Source of the DNA: JBBQQG01 sp038216175 | Lineage (GTDB): Bacteria > Patescibacteriota > Saccharimonadia > Saccharimonadales > OMJO01 | Reading direction: 5' to 3' | DNA length: 5,790 nucleotides | NCBI GenBank assembly: GCA_038216175.1 | Contig: JBBQQG010000074.1 | Span: 1-5,790, forward strand | Shown here: piece after piece, positions 1 through 5,179 of the stretch | Layout of the letters: the number at the start of each line of letters is the position of its first letter | Position numbering within the stretch: position 1 is the first letter of the stretch | Made by a program: the position numbers and the translations under genes | Notes under the pieces: model-generated | Databases searched by the model: none | The model's input: only the letters and a program-made list of their open reading frames with translations | What the model was told of the DNA's origin: nothing

Positions 1-64
1 AGTGCGAAAAAACGGGGTATGGATATTTAAAATAACCTTATAACTATGACTAGAAGATTGTAGA

Positions 65-475
65 GCCAATTATAACTATAACTTTAACTGCAACTGCAAC
101 TATAACTGTAATCGTAACTATAACTATAACTGCAACTACAACTGTAACTACAACTGTTACTGTAACTATAACTACAACTCTAACTGCAACTTTAATTATA
201 ACTATAGCTGTAACTAGAACTATAACTTTAACTTTAACTGCAATTATAACTGTAACCGTAACTATAACTATAATTGCAACTACAACTGTAACTACAACTG
301 TTACTGTAACTATAACTATAACTCTAGCTGTAACTTTAATTATAACTATAACTATAACTGTAACTACAACTTTAACTTTAACTGTGACTGTAAAATAACT
401 GTAACCTTACCTTTAACTGTAACTACAACTTTAATTATAACTATAACTGTAACTCTAACTATAACCATAACTGCA
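65..475. repeat. Degenerate YAACTR hexamer satellite with 144-bp higher-order period
   Basis: Almost the whole stretch is made of six-base steps of the form YAACTR (TAACTA, TAACTG, CAACTA, CAACTG and variants). On top of this, 101-244 and 245-388 align without gaps as two copies of a 144-bp unit (24 hexamers), including shared oddities such as GTTACTGTAACT and AACTTTAATTATAACT. A weaker third partial copy begins near 394. Scattered YAACTR hexamers resume at about 2219-2350, on the other side of the transposon at 586-2218. The motif is not the TTAGG arthropod telomere repeat. It has no coding potential. Confidence 0.9.
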
Positions 476-585
476 GCTGCAAGAGGTAACGTTAAAGCTA
501 AAGTTGAATAATAGTTGTAATTATCGTTAATATCATGGCTACACTTATAGTTACTTTTAATCTAACTCCAAAATGAAACTATAAG

Positions 586-641
586 TACGAGATACGGTGC
601 ATAAAGGAGTTAGGTGTTTGAAGTGGTAAAAAAGGGGTCAG
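586..641 (+). repeat. Left terminal inverted repeat of the pogo-like element
   Basis: This 56-bp end pairs with the reverse complement of 2162-2218. There are about seven mismatches and one single-base gap, mostly in the middle (around 616-620). It holds two direct copies of a transposase-site-like motif: AAAGGAGTTAG at 603-613 and AAAGGGGTCAG at 631-641. Paired binding sites in each end are known for pogo, which fits the superfamily call. Confidence 0.85.
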
Positions 642-687
642 TCGCTGGTTGATGGAGGCGCTGCGGTCGCTCTTAAAATACCGGCAA

Positions 688-743
688 ACACCGGCACAAC
701 ATCGGCACAACATCGGTACAACATCGCTATGCCGTGCCGGTGT
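688..743. repeat. Inverted repeat enclosing three 11-bp tandem units
   Basis: ACACCGGCAC at 688-697 is perfectly complementary to GTGCCGGTGT at 734-743, with a 36-bp loop. The loop and left arm hold three 11-bp units of the form (C/T)ACAACATCG(G/C) at 695-705, 706-716 and 717-727. The block lies just inside the left end of the pogo-like element. It could be a subterminal transposase-binding region or a simple local duplication. The GC-rich base composition stands out from the AT-rich surroundings. Confidence 0.75.
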
Positions 744-840
744 CGGGCGAAAATACATGCTTTTATTGCCAGGAAAGGTATTGATCACGATAAATTTACT
801 GGTTAATTGTCGCCATAATTAGGACCAACTTTCACGTGAA

Positions 841-1156
841 ATGAAAAAACAGAAACGGTTGAATGAAACAGTCAAAAAGAATAAAAACACTGATGAAACA
901 GCTGATGAAACAGCTGATGTGGAATCCATTGGGCCAGCCAATTACTTGTACTGCGCACAGTAGGTGCAAATAAATAATTGGATGAAATAACAAATAACAA
1001 ATTTTGCCTTTGGAGGTGAAAATGAAAAATCAGCTCAGGAAGATCACTGGGTATACAAAAAGATCAAGGAAGATTTTTAGTGTAACAGATGCCTGGAGAC
1101 TTTTTCACACGGGGTCGCTTTCGGTACTGCAGGAAGTTCTGAGGTTTGGAGATTAG
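841..1156 (+). other. Two short unassigned open frames inside the transposon (841-963, 1022-1156)
   Basis: Two ATG-started frames of 40 and 44 codons lie here. The first is lysine- and asparagine-rich and contains a duplicated 12-bp unit giving DETA twice (about 892-915). The second is basic at its start (KNQLRKITGYTKRSRK) and ends at a TAG at 1154-1156. Neither resembles a transposase domain that I recognise, and both run opposite to the helix-turn-helix frame of the element. They are most likely chance frames in decayed transposon DNA, listed only because the region is otherwise blank. Confidence 0.2.
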
Positions 1157-1422
1157 TGTGCACGGCCGGCCGTGGCTTTACTCTGTGGTTTCTTGTTGTT
1201 AAGCTCCTTCAGTGCCGCAAAAAATTCATCCGCCAGACAATCCGCCAGGAGTTTTAGCCAAGCCTCGCATTTTTCCGCCTCCCATTCCCAAGACTTTTTC
1301 CAACAGCCGGCTGTCATCGCGCGTATGAAAATTTCACGATGACGACGAAGACATGAGCAGTGCCAGTGATTAGAGAATTTTCTTGGATCGAATCCTGAGG
1401 AAACCCAAAAAATAACAGCTGC
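1153..1422 (-). pseudogene. Possible second exon relic of the transposon protein, unassigned
   Basis: The minus strand is open from 1422 down to a TAA at 1153-1155, about 89 codons. Inside the frame is an acceptor-like sequence, TTTTTTGGGTTTCCTCAG, just before the codons for DPRKFSNHWH. An ATG at 1315-1317 would start a 54-residue piece rich in Trp, Lys, Glu and Leu (for example WKKSWEWEAEKCEAW, then LKLLADCLADEFFAALKEL), which looks helical and protein-like. It lies downstream of the helix-turn-helix frame in the same orientation, so it could be a relic of the same transposon gene, perhaps joined by splicing. I do not recognise a domain. Chance is a real alternative. Confidence 0.35.
1161..1174. 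repeat. 14-bp perfect GC palindrome
   Basis: CACGGCCGGCCGTG is its own reverse complement. It lies inside the pogo-like element near the end of the minus-strand open frame and is strikingly GC-rich against an AT-rich background. No function can be assigned. Confidence 0.6.
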
Positions 1423-1450
1423 TCAAAGATTGTAGAAGACACCCACAATC

Positions 1451-1513
1451 AATGAATCAATCGATCAGCTTTCGATTAACCGCGCAAGCAACCAACTAAT
1501 GAATCAATCGATC
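1451..1513 (+). repeat. Direct repeat of 16 bp, AATGAATCAATCGATC
   Basis: The 16-mer occurs at 1451-1466 and again, identical, at 1498-1513, 47 bp apart. A related GATCAATCGAT occurs at 1949-1959. All are inside the pogo-like element, on either side of the helix-turn-helix relic. They may be remnants of an internal duplication. Confidence 0.7.
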
Positions 1514-1543
1514 CAGTAATCCATGAAACAACACATGTACCCT

Positions 1544-1789
1544 TCAGTGTTGCAACAACGGACACAACTTTGATGAGCCACTGCTTATTAGGCCCACGCC
1601 ATTGCAGGAGCACTTCAACAAAACGTTAGCCAAGATAATTTCCTCCTTTAGTGTAAATTTTGTGGGTCGTCCGTGAACAGCTGTTTTCCCCCCGAGTCTT
1701 CCGGAAAGCGACGTACGAGCCACTTTATACAACCTCGCTGCCGCAGATACAGACATGCCACCCTGCACCGTGGAGATCGCAGAATTTAT
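1544..1789 (-). pseudogene. Pogo/Tigger-type transposase fragment: pipsqueak helix-turn-helix
   Basis: The minus-strand frame runs from just after a TAA (1790-1792) to a TGA (1544-1546), about 81 codons. Its first half reads AISTVQGGMSVSAAARLYKV followed by ARTSLSGRL, which fits the pipsqueak/CENP-B N-terminal helix-turn-helix: an amphipathic helix, a GMSVSAAAR turn region, then the recognition helix with R-T-S-L. The next stretch, GRPTKFTLKEEIILANVLLK, matches the segment that usually follows in Tigger-like proteins, where a Pro-containing linker leads into an acidic helix. The domain would bind the transposon ends. There is no ATG before the first helix (first in-frame ATG at 1754-1756), and the frame stops before any DDE catalytic domain. 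It is therefore a truncated relic, or one exon of a split gene. The family call rests on motif reading only. Confidence 0.65.
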
Positions 1790-2161
1790 TTATAGATTCC
1801 CAAGCCACAGGTTACGATAAATTGCAAACGATGTTGTCAGGATTAGGTTATTCATAGCAATAAATATTAAAACAAAAATTTAAATAATGTCAGCAAAATC
1901 TGATCGGAGCGTGCCGGCGTGCAGTGATTTTGCGATCAACTTTTTGTCGATCAATCGATTTTTCGTCTCGTGCTGCAGTGGCTCCTCACCGCGGCAGAAA
2001 AATCTCAATCAAGGCACGACCACAAGACTGTAATTCGTTTTTTATTATTTAAAATTCAAATTTAGATTTTTGTTGACACTAAATTACGCCATATAATGCG
2101 CAAAATTTAGGCGAACATATTGATATCTGACGTATTGCAATTGGAGACAAAAGGTTGCTGT

Positions 2162-2218
2162 CTGACCCCTTTTTTACCACTTCCATTCACCTGACCCCTT
2201 TAAGCACCGTACCTCGTA
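2162..2218 (-). repeat. Right terminal inverted repeat of the pogo-like element
   Basis: This 57-bp end is the inverted partner of 586-641. On the + strand it contains CTGACCCCTTT twice, at 2162-2172 and 2191-2201, exactly 29 bp apart and perfectly conserved. At the left end the outer copy has two substitutions, so the right end appears to be the better preserved of the two. Confidence 0.85.
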
Positions 2219-2464
2219 TAAACTATAAATTTTGCTAAACTATAACTATAACTTCAACGCTAAGTCAGATACAAGCTTTAACTCTTAACTATGAATCTGA
2301 CTTGGTTCTATCTTTAACGATCACTTTAACTATAATTATAATCATAACTTTGATTAAAACTATGAATACTCAACTATTTAATAATTAATATATGTAAGTA
2401 AATTTTTCTTTCATTAAAACTATGTAATAATTGACATCTTTAAGTATATTTTTCTTTCAATTAG

Positions 2465-2721
2465 ACAAGGTACTACACGGACTGCTCCTGCACTGCTGGT
2501 GCCGGTGGATTGAATGGATCGGTCTCCACTCAGGCCTACAGGAATTATCTCCGTCGATTTAAGAGTCACCCATCAAACCGAACGGGACGCTACCGGTCTC
2601 CGGTCCGTGGAGGGGTTTGTCCTAAATCATGCCCCAACTTTATAGCCTACGTCGTGGTGATGGGTATCGCGAAATTTTTCATGGGCATTCCTATGAGTGG
2701 AATTTTGATGATTCAGTTCAG
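2465..2721 (+). CDS. Organic anion transporter (SLCO/OATP), internal exon: loop end and TM10
   Basis: OATPs are 12-span plasma membrane carriers that move amphipathic organic anions, such as steroid conjugates, into cells; one insect member imports ecdysteroids. This exon gives 85 codons plus two bases. Residues 3-9 (YYTDCSC) and 51-56 (VCPKSC) match the end of the family's cysteine-rich extracellular loop 5. A hydrophobic helix follows at residues 59-83, starting FIAYVVVMGIAKFFMGIP, the usual tenth membrane span. Two N-glycosylation sequons lie in the loop (NGS at 17, NRT at 38), on the expected outer side. The loop here is basic (RRFKSHPSNRTGRYRSPVRGG). The 5' boundary is set by TTTCTTTCAATTAG (acceptor AG 2463-2464, phase 0); an AG at 2468-2469 is a less likely alternative. 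The exon ends before GTACAA (donor at 2722), a weaker donor that is supported because the split AG+A codon (Arg) keeps the conserved reading into the next exon. Confidence 0.9.
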
Positions 2722-3089
2722 GTACAACGACACAACTATCACATATTCGTATGTAGCCGTACCACGGCATCCTGTTGTATAAGTAAAAATATTTTAATTG
2801 TAACTGGACTACATTACCATGCAAGATAATCATCGAATATTTAATAATATTAATATAATATTAATTTTAATAATTATATAATTAATATTATATTAATTTT
2901 AATAATTATATAATTAATATTAATATTATATTAATTTTAATATTTAATATTTAAATATATTATTGACTTCTATGATGAGTTAAAAAACAATATATGCTGC
3001 CACCTTTAATAGTGTCATAATAACATTAGACATTATCTTATATTTGATTATACAATATTATTATTTTATGCCTTTTTTTCTGGTTGTAG
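2722..3089 (+). other. Intron 1 of visible OATP gene (phase 2)
   Basis: This 368-bp intron starts GTACAACG and ends with a strong pyrimidine tract and TAG (CCTTTTTTTCTGGTTGTAG, AG at 3088-3089). It splits an Arg codon after two bases. The exon frame stays open for about 60 bases into the intron and stops at 2780-2782, so retention would truncate the protein. The middle is an AT-only tandem repeat (2845-2955). Nothing else is seen. Confidence 0.85.
2845..2955. repeat. AT-only tandem repeat in intron 1
   Basis: The motif TTAATTTTAATAATTATATA begins at 2861 and again at 2893 (32-bp spacing). A shortened third copy, TTAATTTTAATATTTAATAT, begins at 2931 (38-bp spacing, from an extra six bases, TAATAT). 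The tract contains virtually no G or C and can pair with itself in many registers. Confidence 0.8.
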
Positions 3090-3333
3090 AATTGTTGATG
3101 TAGATCTGAAGTCACTGGCTTCCGGTGTGACAACGGTCATGATGTCTCTCTTTGGACATCTCCCTGCCCCTATTGTAATTGGCAAGCTCATCGACTCTTC
3201 ATGTCGCTTATGGCAGACTAACAAGTGTGGCAAAAGGGGAGCTTGCTGGACGTATAATGCCGACGAATTCCGCATAAAACTGCATGTGATCGTCGGAGTG
3301 GCTCGGCTGGTTAACTGCCTTGTGGAAATAATT
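3090..3333 (+). CDS. Organic anion transporter (SLCO/OATP), internal exon: TM11-TM12
   Basis: This is the most diagnostic exon. After the split Arg it encodes 81 codons (protein residues 87-167 of the visible part). SLASGVTTVMMSLFGHLPAP with IVIGKLID forms the eleventh membrane span and matches the family's ALG...LLxxIPxPIxFGxLID pattern. DSSCRLWQTNKCGKRGACW with YNADEFR matches the near-invariant OATP signature DSTCLLW..CG.RG.CW.Y....FR; the three conserved cysteines (residues 124, 132, 138) are all present. KLHVIVGVARLVNCLVEII is the twelfth span. Family OATPs usually have Cys after LR at the exon start (LRCV); here it is FRIV. The exon ends at a textbook donor, GTAAGT at 3334, in phase 0. 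GC content is clearly higher than in the flanking introns. Which OATP subfamily it belongs to cannot be told from this part alone. Confidence 0.94.
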
Positions 3334-3430
3334 GTAAGTCAAATTATAATAGATTTTGTACAAAGGCATTATGTAATAGTGGCATCAACGTATTCCAAAA
3401 GTAACGTATGTATTGTAGAAGTAATAATAC

Positions 3431-3465
3431 TTAATTTCTTATTACAGGCTATTATGATCCAATAG
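3431..3465 (+). promoter_or_regulatory. Candidate alternative splice acceptor and mini terminal exon
   Basis: TTAATTTCTTATTACAG (AG at 3446-3447) is a good acceptor by eye. From the donor at 3334 it would define a 114-bp intron in phase 0 and add only AIMIQ and a stop (3448-3465) after the twelfth membrane span. ATTAAA, a common variant poly(A) signal, follows at 3522-3533. The resulting OATP would lack the whole cytoplasmic tail. Use of this site is inference. Confidence 0.4.
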
Positions 3466-3618
3466 AATATGGGTTGAATTGTTGTTACAAGTTATATAAC
3501 ATAAGTTACACATTTGAAAAAATTAAAATTAAAATATTAGTAGATTATTATTGCACATAACTATTAAACTACTAACACTACAATTGTATTCTTATATTTT
3601 TTAAAATAATATATTTTT

Positions 3619-3739
3619 AATAATGTTTATGTGAGTCCGTTTTACGCATTACTATATATATAATTATATTAGATATTATTACAATTTAATATAATTATAC
3701 ATGTAGTAATGCGTAAAACGGACTCACAAAAACATTATT
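3619..3739. mobile_element. 121-bp foldback MITE in intron 2
   Basis: The arms 3619-3654 and 3704-3739 are reverse complements over 36 bases with a single mismatch (an A/T difference at about 3629). They share the GC-containing core GTGAGTCCGTTTTACGCATT. The loop of 49 bases is AT-only apart from a few positions. Such a structure is typical of a miniature inverted-repeat transposon. Its target duplication cannot be fixed because both flanks are A/T runs. It codes for nothing. Confidence 0.8.
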
Positions 3740-3746
3740 GAAAACA

Positions 3747-3833
3747 TATAATTATATTAAATATTATTACATTTTATATAATTGTACATGTAGTAATGTA
3801 ACAAACGGAGTTGAATAAACATTACTAAAAACG
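3747..3833 (+). repeat. Degenerate second copy of the MITE loop and right arm
   Basis: The stretch repeats the loop and right arm that lie at 3659-3745, with an 87- to 88-bp offset. TATAATTATATTAAATATTA then ACATGTAGTAAT is well conserved, while the arm has diverged (AATGTAACAAACGGAGTTGA in place of the AATGCGTAAAACGGACTCAC form). This is either a tandem duplication of half the element or a partial second insertion. Confidence 0.75.
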
Positions 3834-3877
3834 CATAATCCTGTAACTTATATCATAATTTTTTTTTATACAAACAG

Positions 3878-4093
3878 ATTGCATACAAGGTTTGGAACTT
3901 ATCATTCGACCGTAACCTCGCTGTAAAAGAGAAGGACGAACCGTCACCAGACAGCAGCACAACTTCGTCCCAGCAAAACCTGGTGCTAACGGACACGGGA
4001 CCGCCCGAATATGACGCTACCGCACAGCGGACTGAAATTCTGGCTGAAGCTCGAAGAAAGAGCCTTTTTCAAACCGATTCCCTTAATGTTTAA
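3878..4093 (+). CDS. Organic anion transporter (SLCO/OATP), terminal exon: cytoplasmic tail
   Basis: This phase-0 exon encodes 71 residues and a TAA (4091-4093). It begins IAYKVWNLSFDR, which completes the twelfth span and matches the family's usual (V/I)WYYVK.L.. exit into the cytoplasm. The remaining 60 or so residues are hydrophilic: a Ser/Thr/acidic stretch (KEKDEPSPDSSTTSSQQN), then TDTGPPEYDATAQRTEILAE and ARRKSLFQTDSLNV. PPEY (visible residues 209-212) fits the PPxY motif bound by WW domains of Nedd4-type ubiquitin ligases. RRKS is a basophilic kinase-like site. The last residues (LNV) could be a class II PDZ ligand. These motif roles are inference. The tail has no counterpart I recognise, which is normal because OATP tails vary widely between members. 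The boundary is fixed by the acceptor at 3876-3877 and the in-frame join. Confidence 0.88.
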   Translation: MAYKVWNLSFDRNLAVKEKDEPSPDSSTTSSQQNLVLTDTGPPEYDATAQRTEILAEARRKSLFQTDSLNV

Positions 4094-4402
4094 CACCCTG
4101 CCATTTAGACATTTTAAATCCAGAAAGGCTAAACTGCATCAAGCTGTGATATTCATACAAAAAACTCTAACAATTTCGTGAAAAATTGGAGAAAAGGTTA
4201 CGCAACTATGGACACTACTGAACTATGGGCACCATGCTAGGTGTGTTAATTTCAGAATACGTTAGCGGGTTCAGTGGTTTTTTACGGCTTTTTCAATGTA
4301 ATTATTCAGTTTTTTGTTTCGAGAAGAAACAGCTCCCTCGGATAGCTTGGTTGTTTAAATTTTTGCTTTTGTCAGTTACATGAATGCCAAAAGCGAATTA
4401 CA
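4094..4402 (+). other. Probable 3' UTR and downstream sequence, no gene seen
   Basis: After the OATP stop, no frame of useful length or recognisable protein is seen on either strand. I find no AATAAA or ATTAAA in this stretch, so the transcript either uses a variant signal or runs further. Several T-rich blocks (4280-4320, 4355-4372) are present. Confidence 0.5.
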
Positions 4403-4432
4403 TACTAGCAAGTTGTGCGGACGCAACTAATC
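4403..4432. repeat. 30-bp hairpin repeat, copy 1
   Basis: This copy matches 5693-5722 at 26 of 30 positions. Its core, AGTTGTGCGGACGCAACT, is a near-perfect hairpin (AGTTG(T)G against C(G)CAACT around a short loop). It lies at the left edge of the repeat-rich 3' region. Confidence 0.75.
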
Positions 4433-4570
4433 TAGGGCGAAGGGCTACACACGTAAATCATAAGGCCGTCCACTTGGCCGTACTATGAGCTCTTCCGCAG
4501 GGCTCTTCACTCTCGTGCCCGACAAATCGTTGGAGAATATGCAGGACACAAACGGTACAATTTTGCATAA
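4433..4570. other. Unassigned intergenic sequence of ordinary composition
   Basis: This 138-bp stretch is more GC-balanced than its surroundings. A + strand frame from an ATG at 4485 gives SSSAGLFTLVPDKSLENMQ, which looks mildly protein-like, but it runs on into the GTATAC repeat and has no recognisable match. It contains a short direct repeat, GGCCGT (4464-4469 and near 4476-4481). No feature can be named. Confidence 0.3.
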
Positions 4571-4667
4571 TACATCCTATGTGTACTGTATGTTCTGTAT
4601 ACGGTGTCCTGTAAACAGTATACATATATATATACTATGTATACTGTGTAAAGTAAATCGTGTACAG
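4571..4667. repeat. GTATAC-rich array, left part, with hairpin
   Basis: Short degenerate units based on GTATAC, ACTGTATG and ACAGTATAC fill this stretch. CAGTATACAT (4616-4625) and ATGTATACTG (4637-4646) form a perfect 10-bp stem around an 11-base AT loop. The same composition resumes at 5056-5179, so the 385-bp MITE appears to be inserted into one array. Confidence 0.75.
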
Positions 4668-4669
4668 TA

Positions 4670-5054
4670 AGGAACGCAAATCGTTCGTCAGTGACAAACG
4701 AACAATTCGTGAACGAAAATTTCGTCTCGTTTCGTTAAAATTATTTGTCCATAAAAATCGTTATCGTTCGTTTCGTCATTCAATTTTTGGCCACTTATTC
4801 GTCATCGTTCGTTTCGTCATTGAAATTTGAAGTTCAAAAAATGTTTTTCAAAGGGGGGAGGACATGAAAAAAGTTTAGTCACATTAAAAACCCATCGATT
4901 TCGTTCGTTTCGTCATTGTTTTTCCAAAATTGGCCTTGTCAAAAGTCGTTTCATTAAAAATATTATTTTTTTTGGTTCGTTATCGTTCGTTTCGTCATTT
5001 TGTATAAGCTATTTCTCTCGTTTCGTCACGATTTTCATGACGATTTGCGTTCTT
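4670..5054. mobile_element. 385-bp MITE with TA duplication and repeated TCGTTCGTTTCGTCATT
   Basis: The ends AGGAACGCAAATCGT (4670-4684) and the reverse complement of 5040-5054, AAGAACGCAAATCGT, match at 14 of 15 positions. A TA dinucleotide lies directly outside each end (4668-4669 and 5055-5056), as for Tc1/mariner-type elements. The interior carries four identical copies of TCGTTCGTTTCGTCATT (4764-4780, 4805-4821, 4901-4917, 4983-4999), all in one orientation, plus degenerate copies near both ends. No coding frame in it makes sense; open frames through it arise from the repeats. The element is non-autonomous. Confidence 0.75.
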
Positions 5055-5055
5055 T

Positions 5056-5179
5056 AGTATACAGTGTATACATAGACAGTATGTTTCATAGTATTAAACT
5101 GATACTGAAATACATATCATGCATGCTGTGTATACATAAATATTGGCGTGCATTACACATACTATGTTATACTGTGCAC
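5056..5179. repeat. GTATAC-rich array, right part
   Basis: This is the continuation of the array at 4571-4667 (GTATACAGTGTATACATAGA, ACTGATACTGAAATACATAT, GTGTATACATAA, ACATACTATGTTATACTGTG). It is bounded by the 385-bp MITE on the left and the hAT-like element on the right. A short remnant (GTGCACTATAATCC) follows the hAT-like element. Confidence 0.65.

Larger units (their letters stand above)
586..2218 (-). mobile_element. Decayed pogo/Tigger-like DNA transposon inserted in the satellite
   Basis: The ends are long imperfect inverted repeats (586-641 and 2162-2218). Reading inwards, both begin TACGAG(A/G)TACGGTGC and end AAGTGGTAAAAAAGGGGTCAG. A minus-strand reading frame at 1544-1789 resembles the pipsqueak-type helix-turn-helix of pogo/Tigger transposases. 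The element interrupts a YAACTR satellite that continues on both sides. If the outermost TA at each end is the target duplication, as expected for Tc1/mariner/pogo, the element proper is 588-2216. Alternatively, AAACTATAA at 576-584 and again at 2220-2228 would be a 9-bp duplication, as made by MULE or some other superfamilies; in an AACTATAA-rich satellite this match could be chance. I see no intact DDE catalytic domain, so the copy is probably dead. Its 1.63 kb could once have held a pogo-sized transposase. Superfamily assignment is inference. Confidence 0.75.
1..2464 (+). other. Upstream intron of the OATP gene (3' portion, repeat-filled)
   Basis: The first recognisable OATP exon begins in the middle of the protein just after a pyrimidine-rich tract and TTAG (2461-2464), so the DNA before it must be intron unless the locus is a pseudogene. 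No frame on the + strand in 1-2464 resembles an earlier OATP exon; in particular I see no Kazal-like cysteine pattern. The stretch holds a YAACTR satellite (about 65-475, remnants to 584 and from 2219 to about 2350), a decayed transposon (586-2218), and AT-rich DNA leading to the acceptor. The 5' splice site lies outside the window, so the intron is at least 2.46 kb, far longer than the two downstream introns. That the window lies inside one intron is inference. Confidence 0.7.
3334..3877 (+). other. Intron 2 of visible OATP gene (phase 0), with foldback element
   Basis: This 544-bp intron runs from GTAAGT to TTTTTTTTATACAAACAG (AG at 3876-3877). The reading frame of the previous exon stays open for 43 further codons, to a TAG at 3463-3465. 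It contains an internal acceptor-like site (AG 3446-3447), ATTAAA sequences at 3522-3527 and 3528-3533, a 121-bp foldback element (3619-3739) and a degenerate second copy of half of that element (to about 3833). Confidence 0.85.

Noticed and set aside
65..475. Telomeric repeat or CRISPR array
   Set aside because: The unit is a degenerate YAACTR hexamer, not TTAGG, and there are no repeat-spacer units.
579..788. 69-codon minus-strand open frame
   Set aside because: It overlaps the transposon's terminal inverted repeat and the CACAACATCGG tandem repeats, and its translation matches nothing recognisable.
1660..1857. 65-codon + strand open frame
   Set aside because: It is the opposite-strand shadow of the helix-turn-helix relic at 1544-1789.
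2627..2833. Open frames on both strands overlapping exon 2465-2721
   Set aside because: They run out of phase with the OATP exon and into the intron, and show no conserved motif; the OATP frame explains the sequence.
3066..3275. 69-codon minus-strand open frame
   Set aside because: It is antisense to the strongly supported OATP exon 3090-3333.
4409..4438. Helitron 3' end (hairpin followed by CTAG)
   Set aside because: The hairpin is followed by AATCTAG, but the base after it is G rather than the usual T, the second copy lacks CTAG, and no 5' TC end is visible.
4485..4670. 61-codon + strand open frame starting MSSSAGLF
   Set aside because: The first 20 residues look protein-like, but the rest is translated GTATAC repeat and there is no recognisable family.
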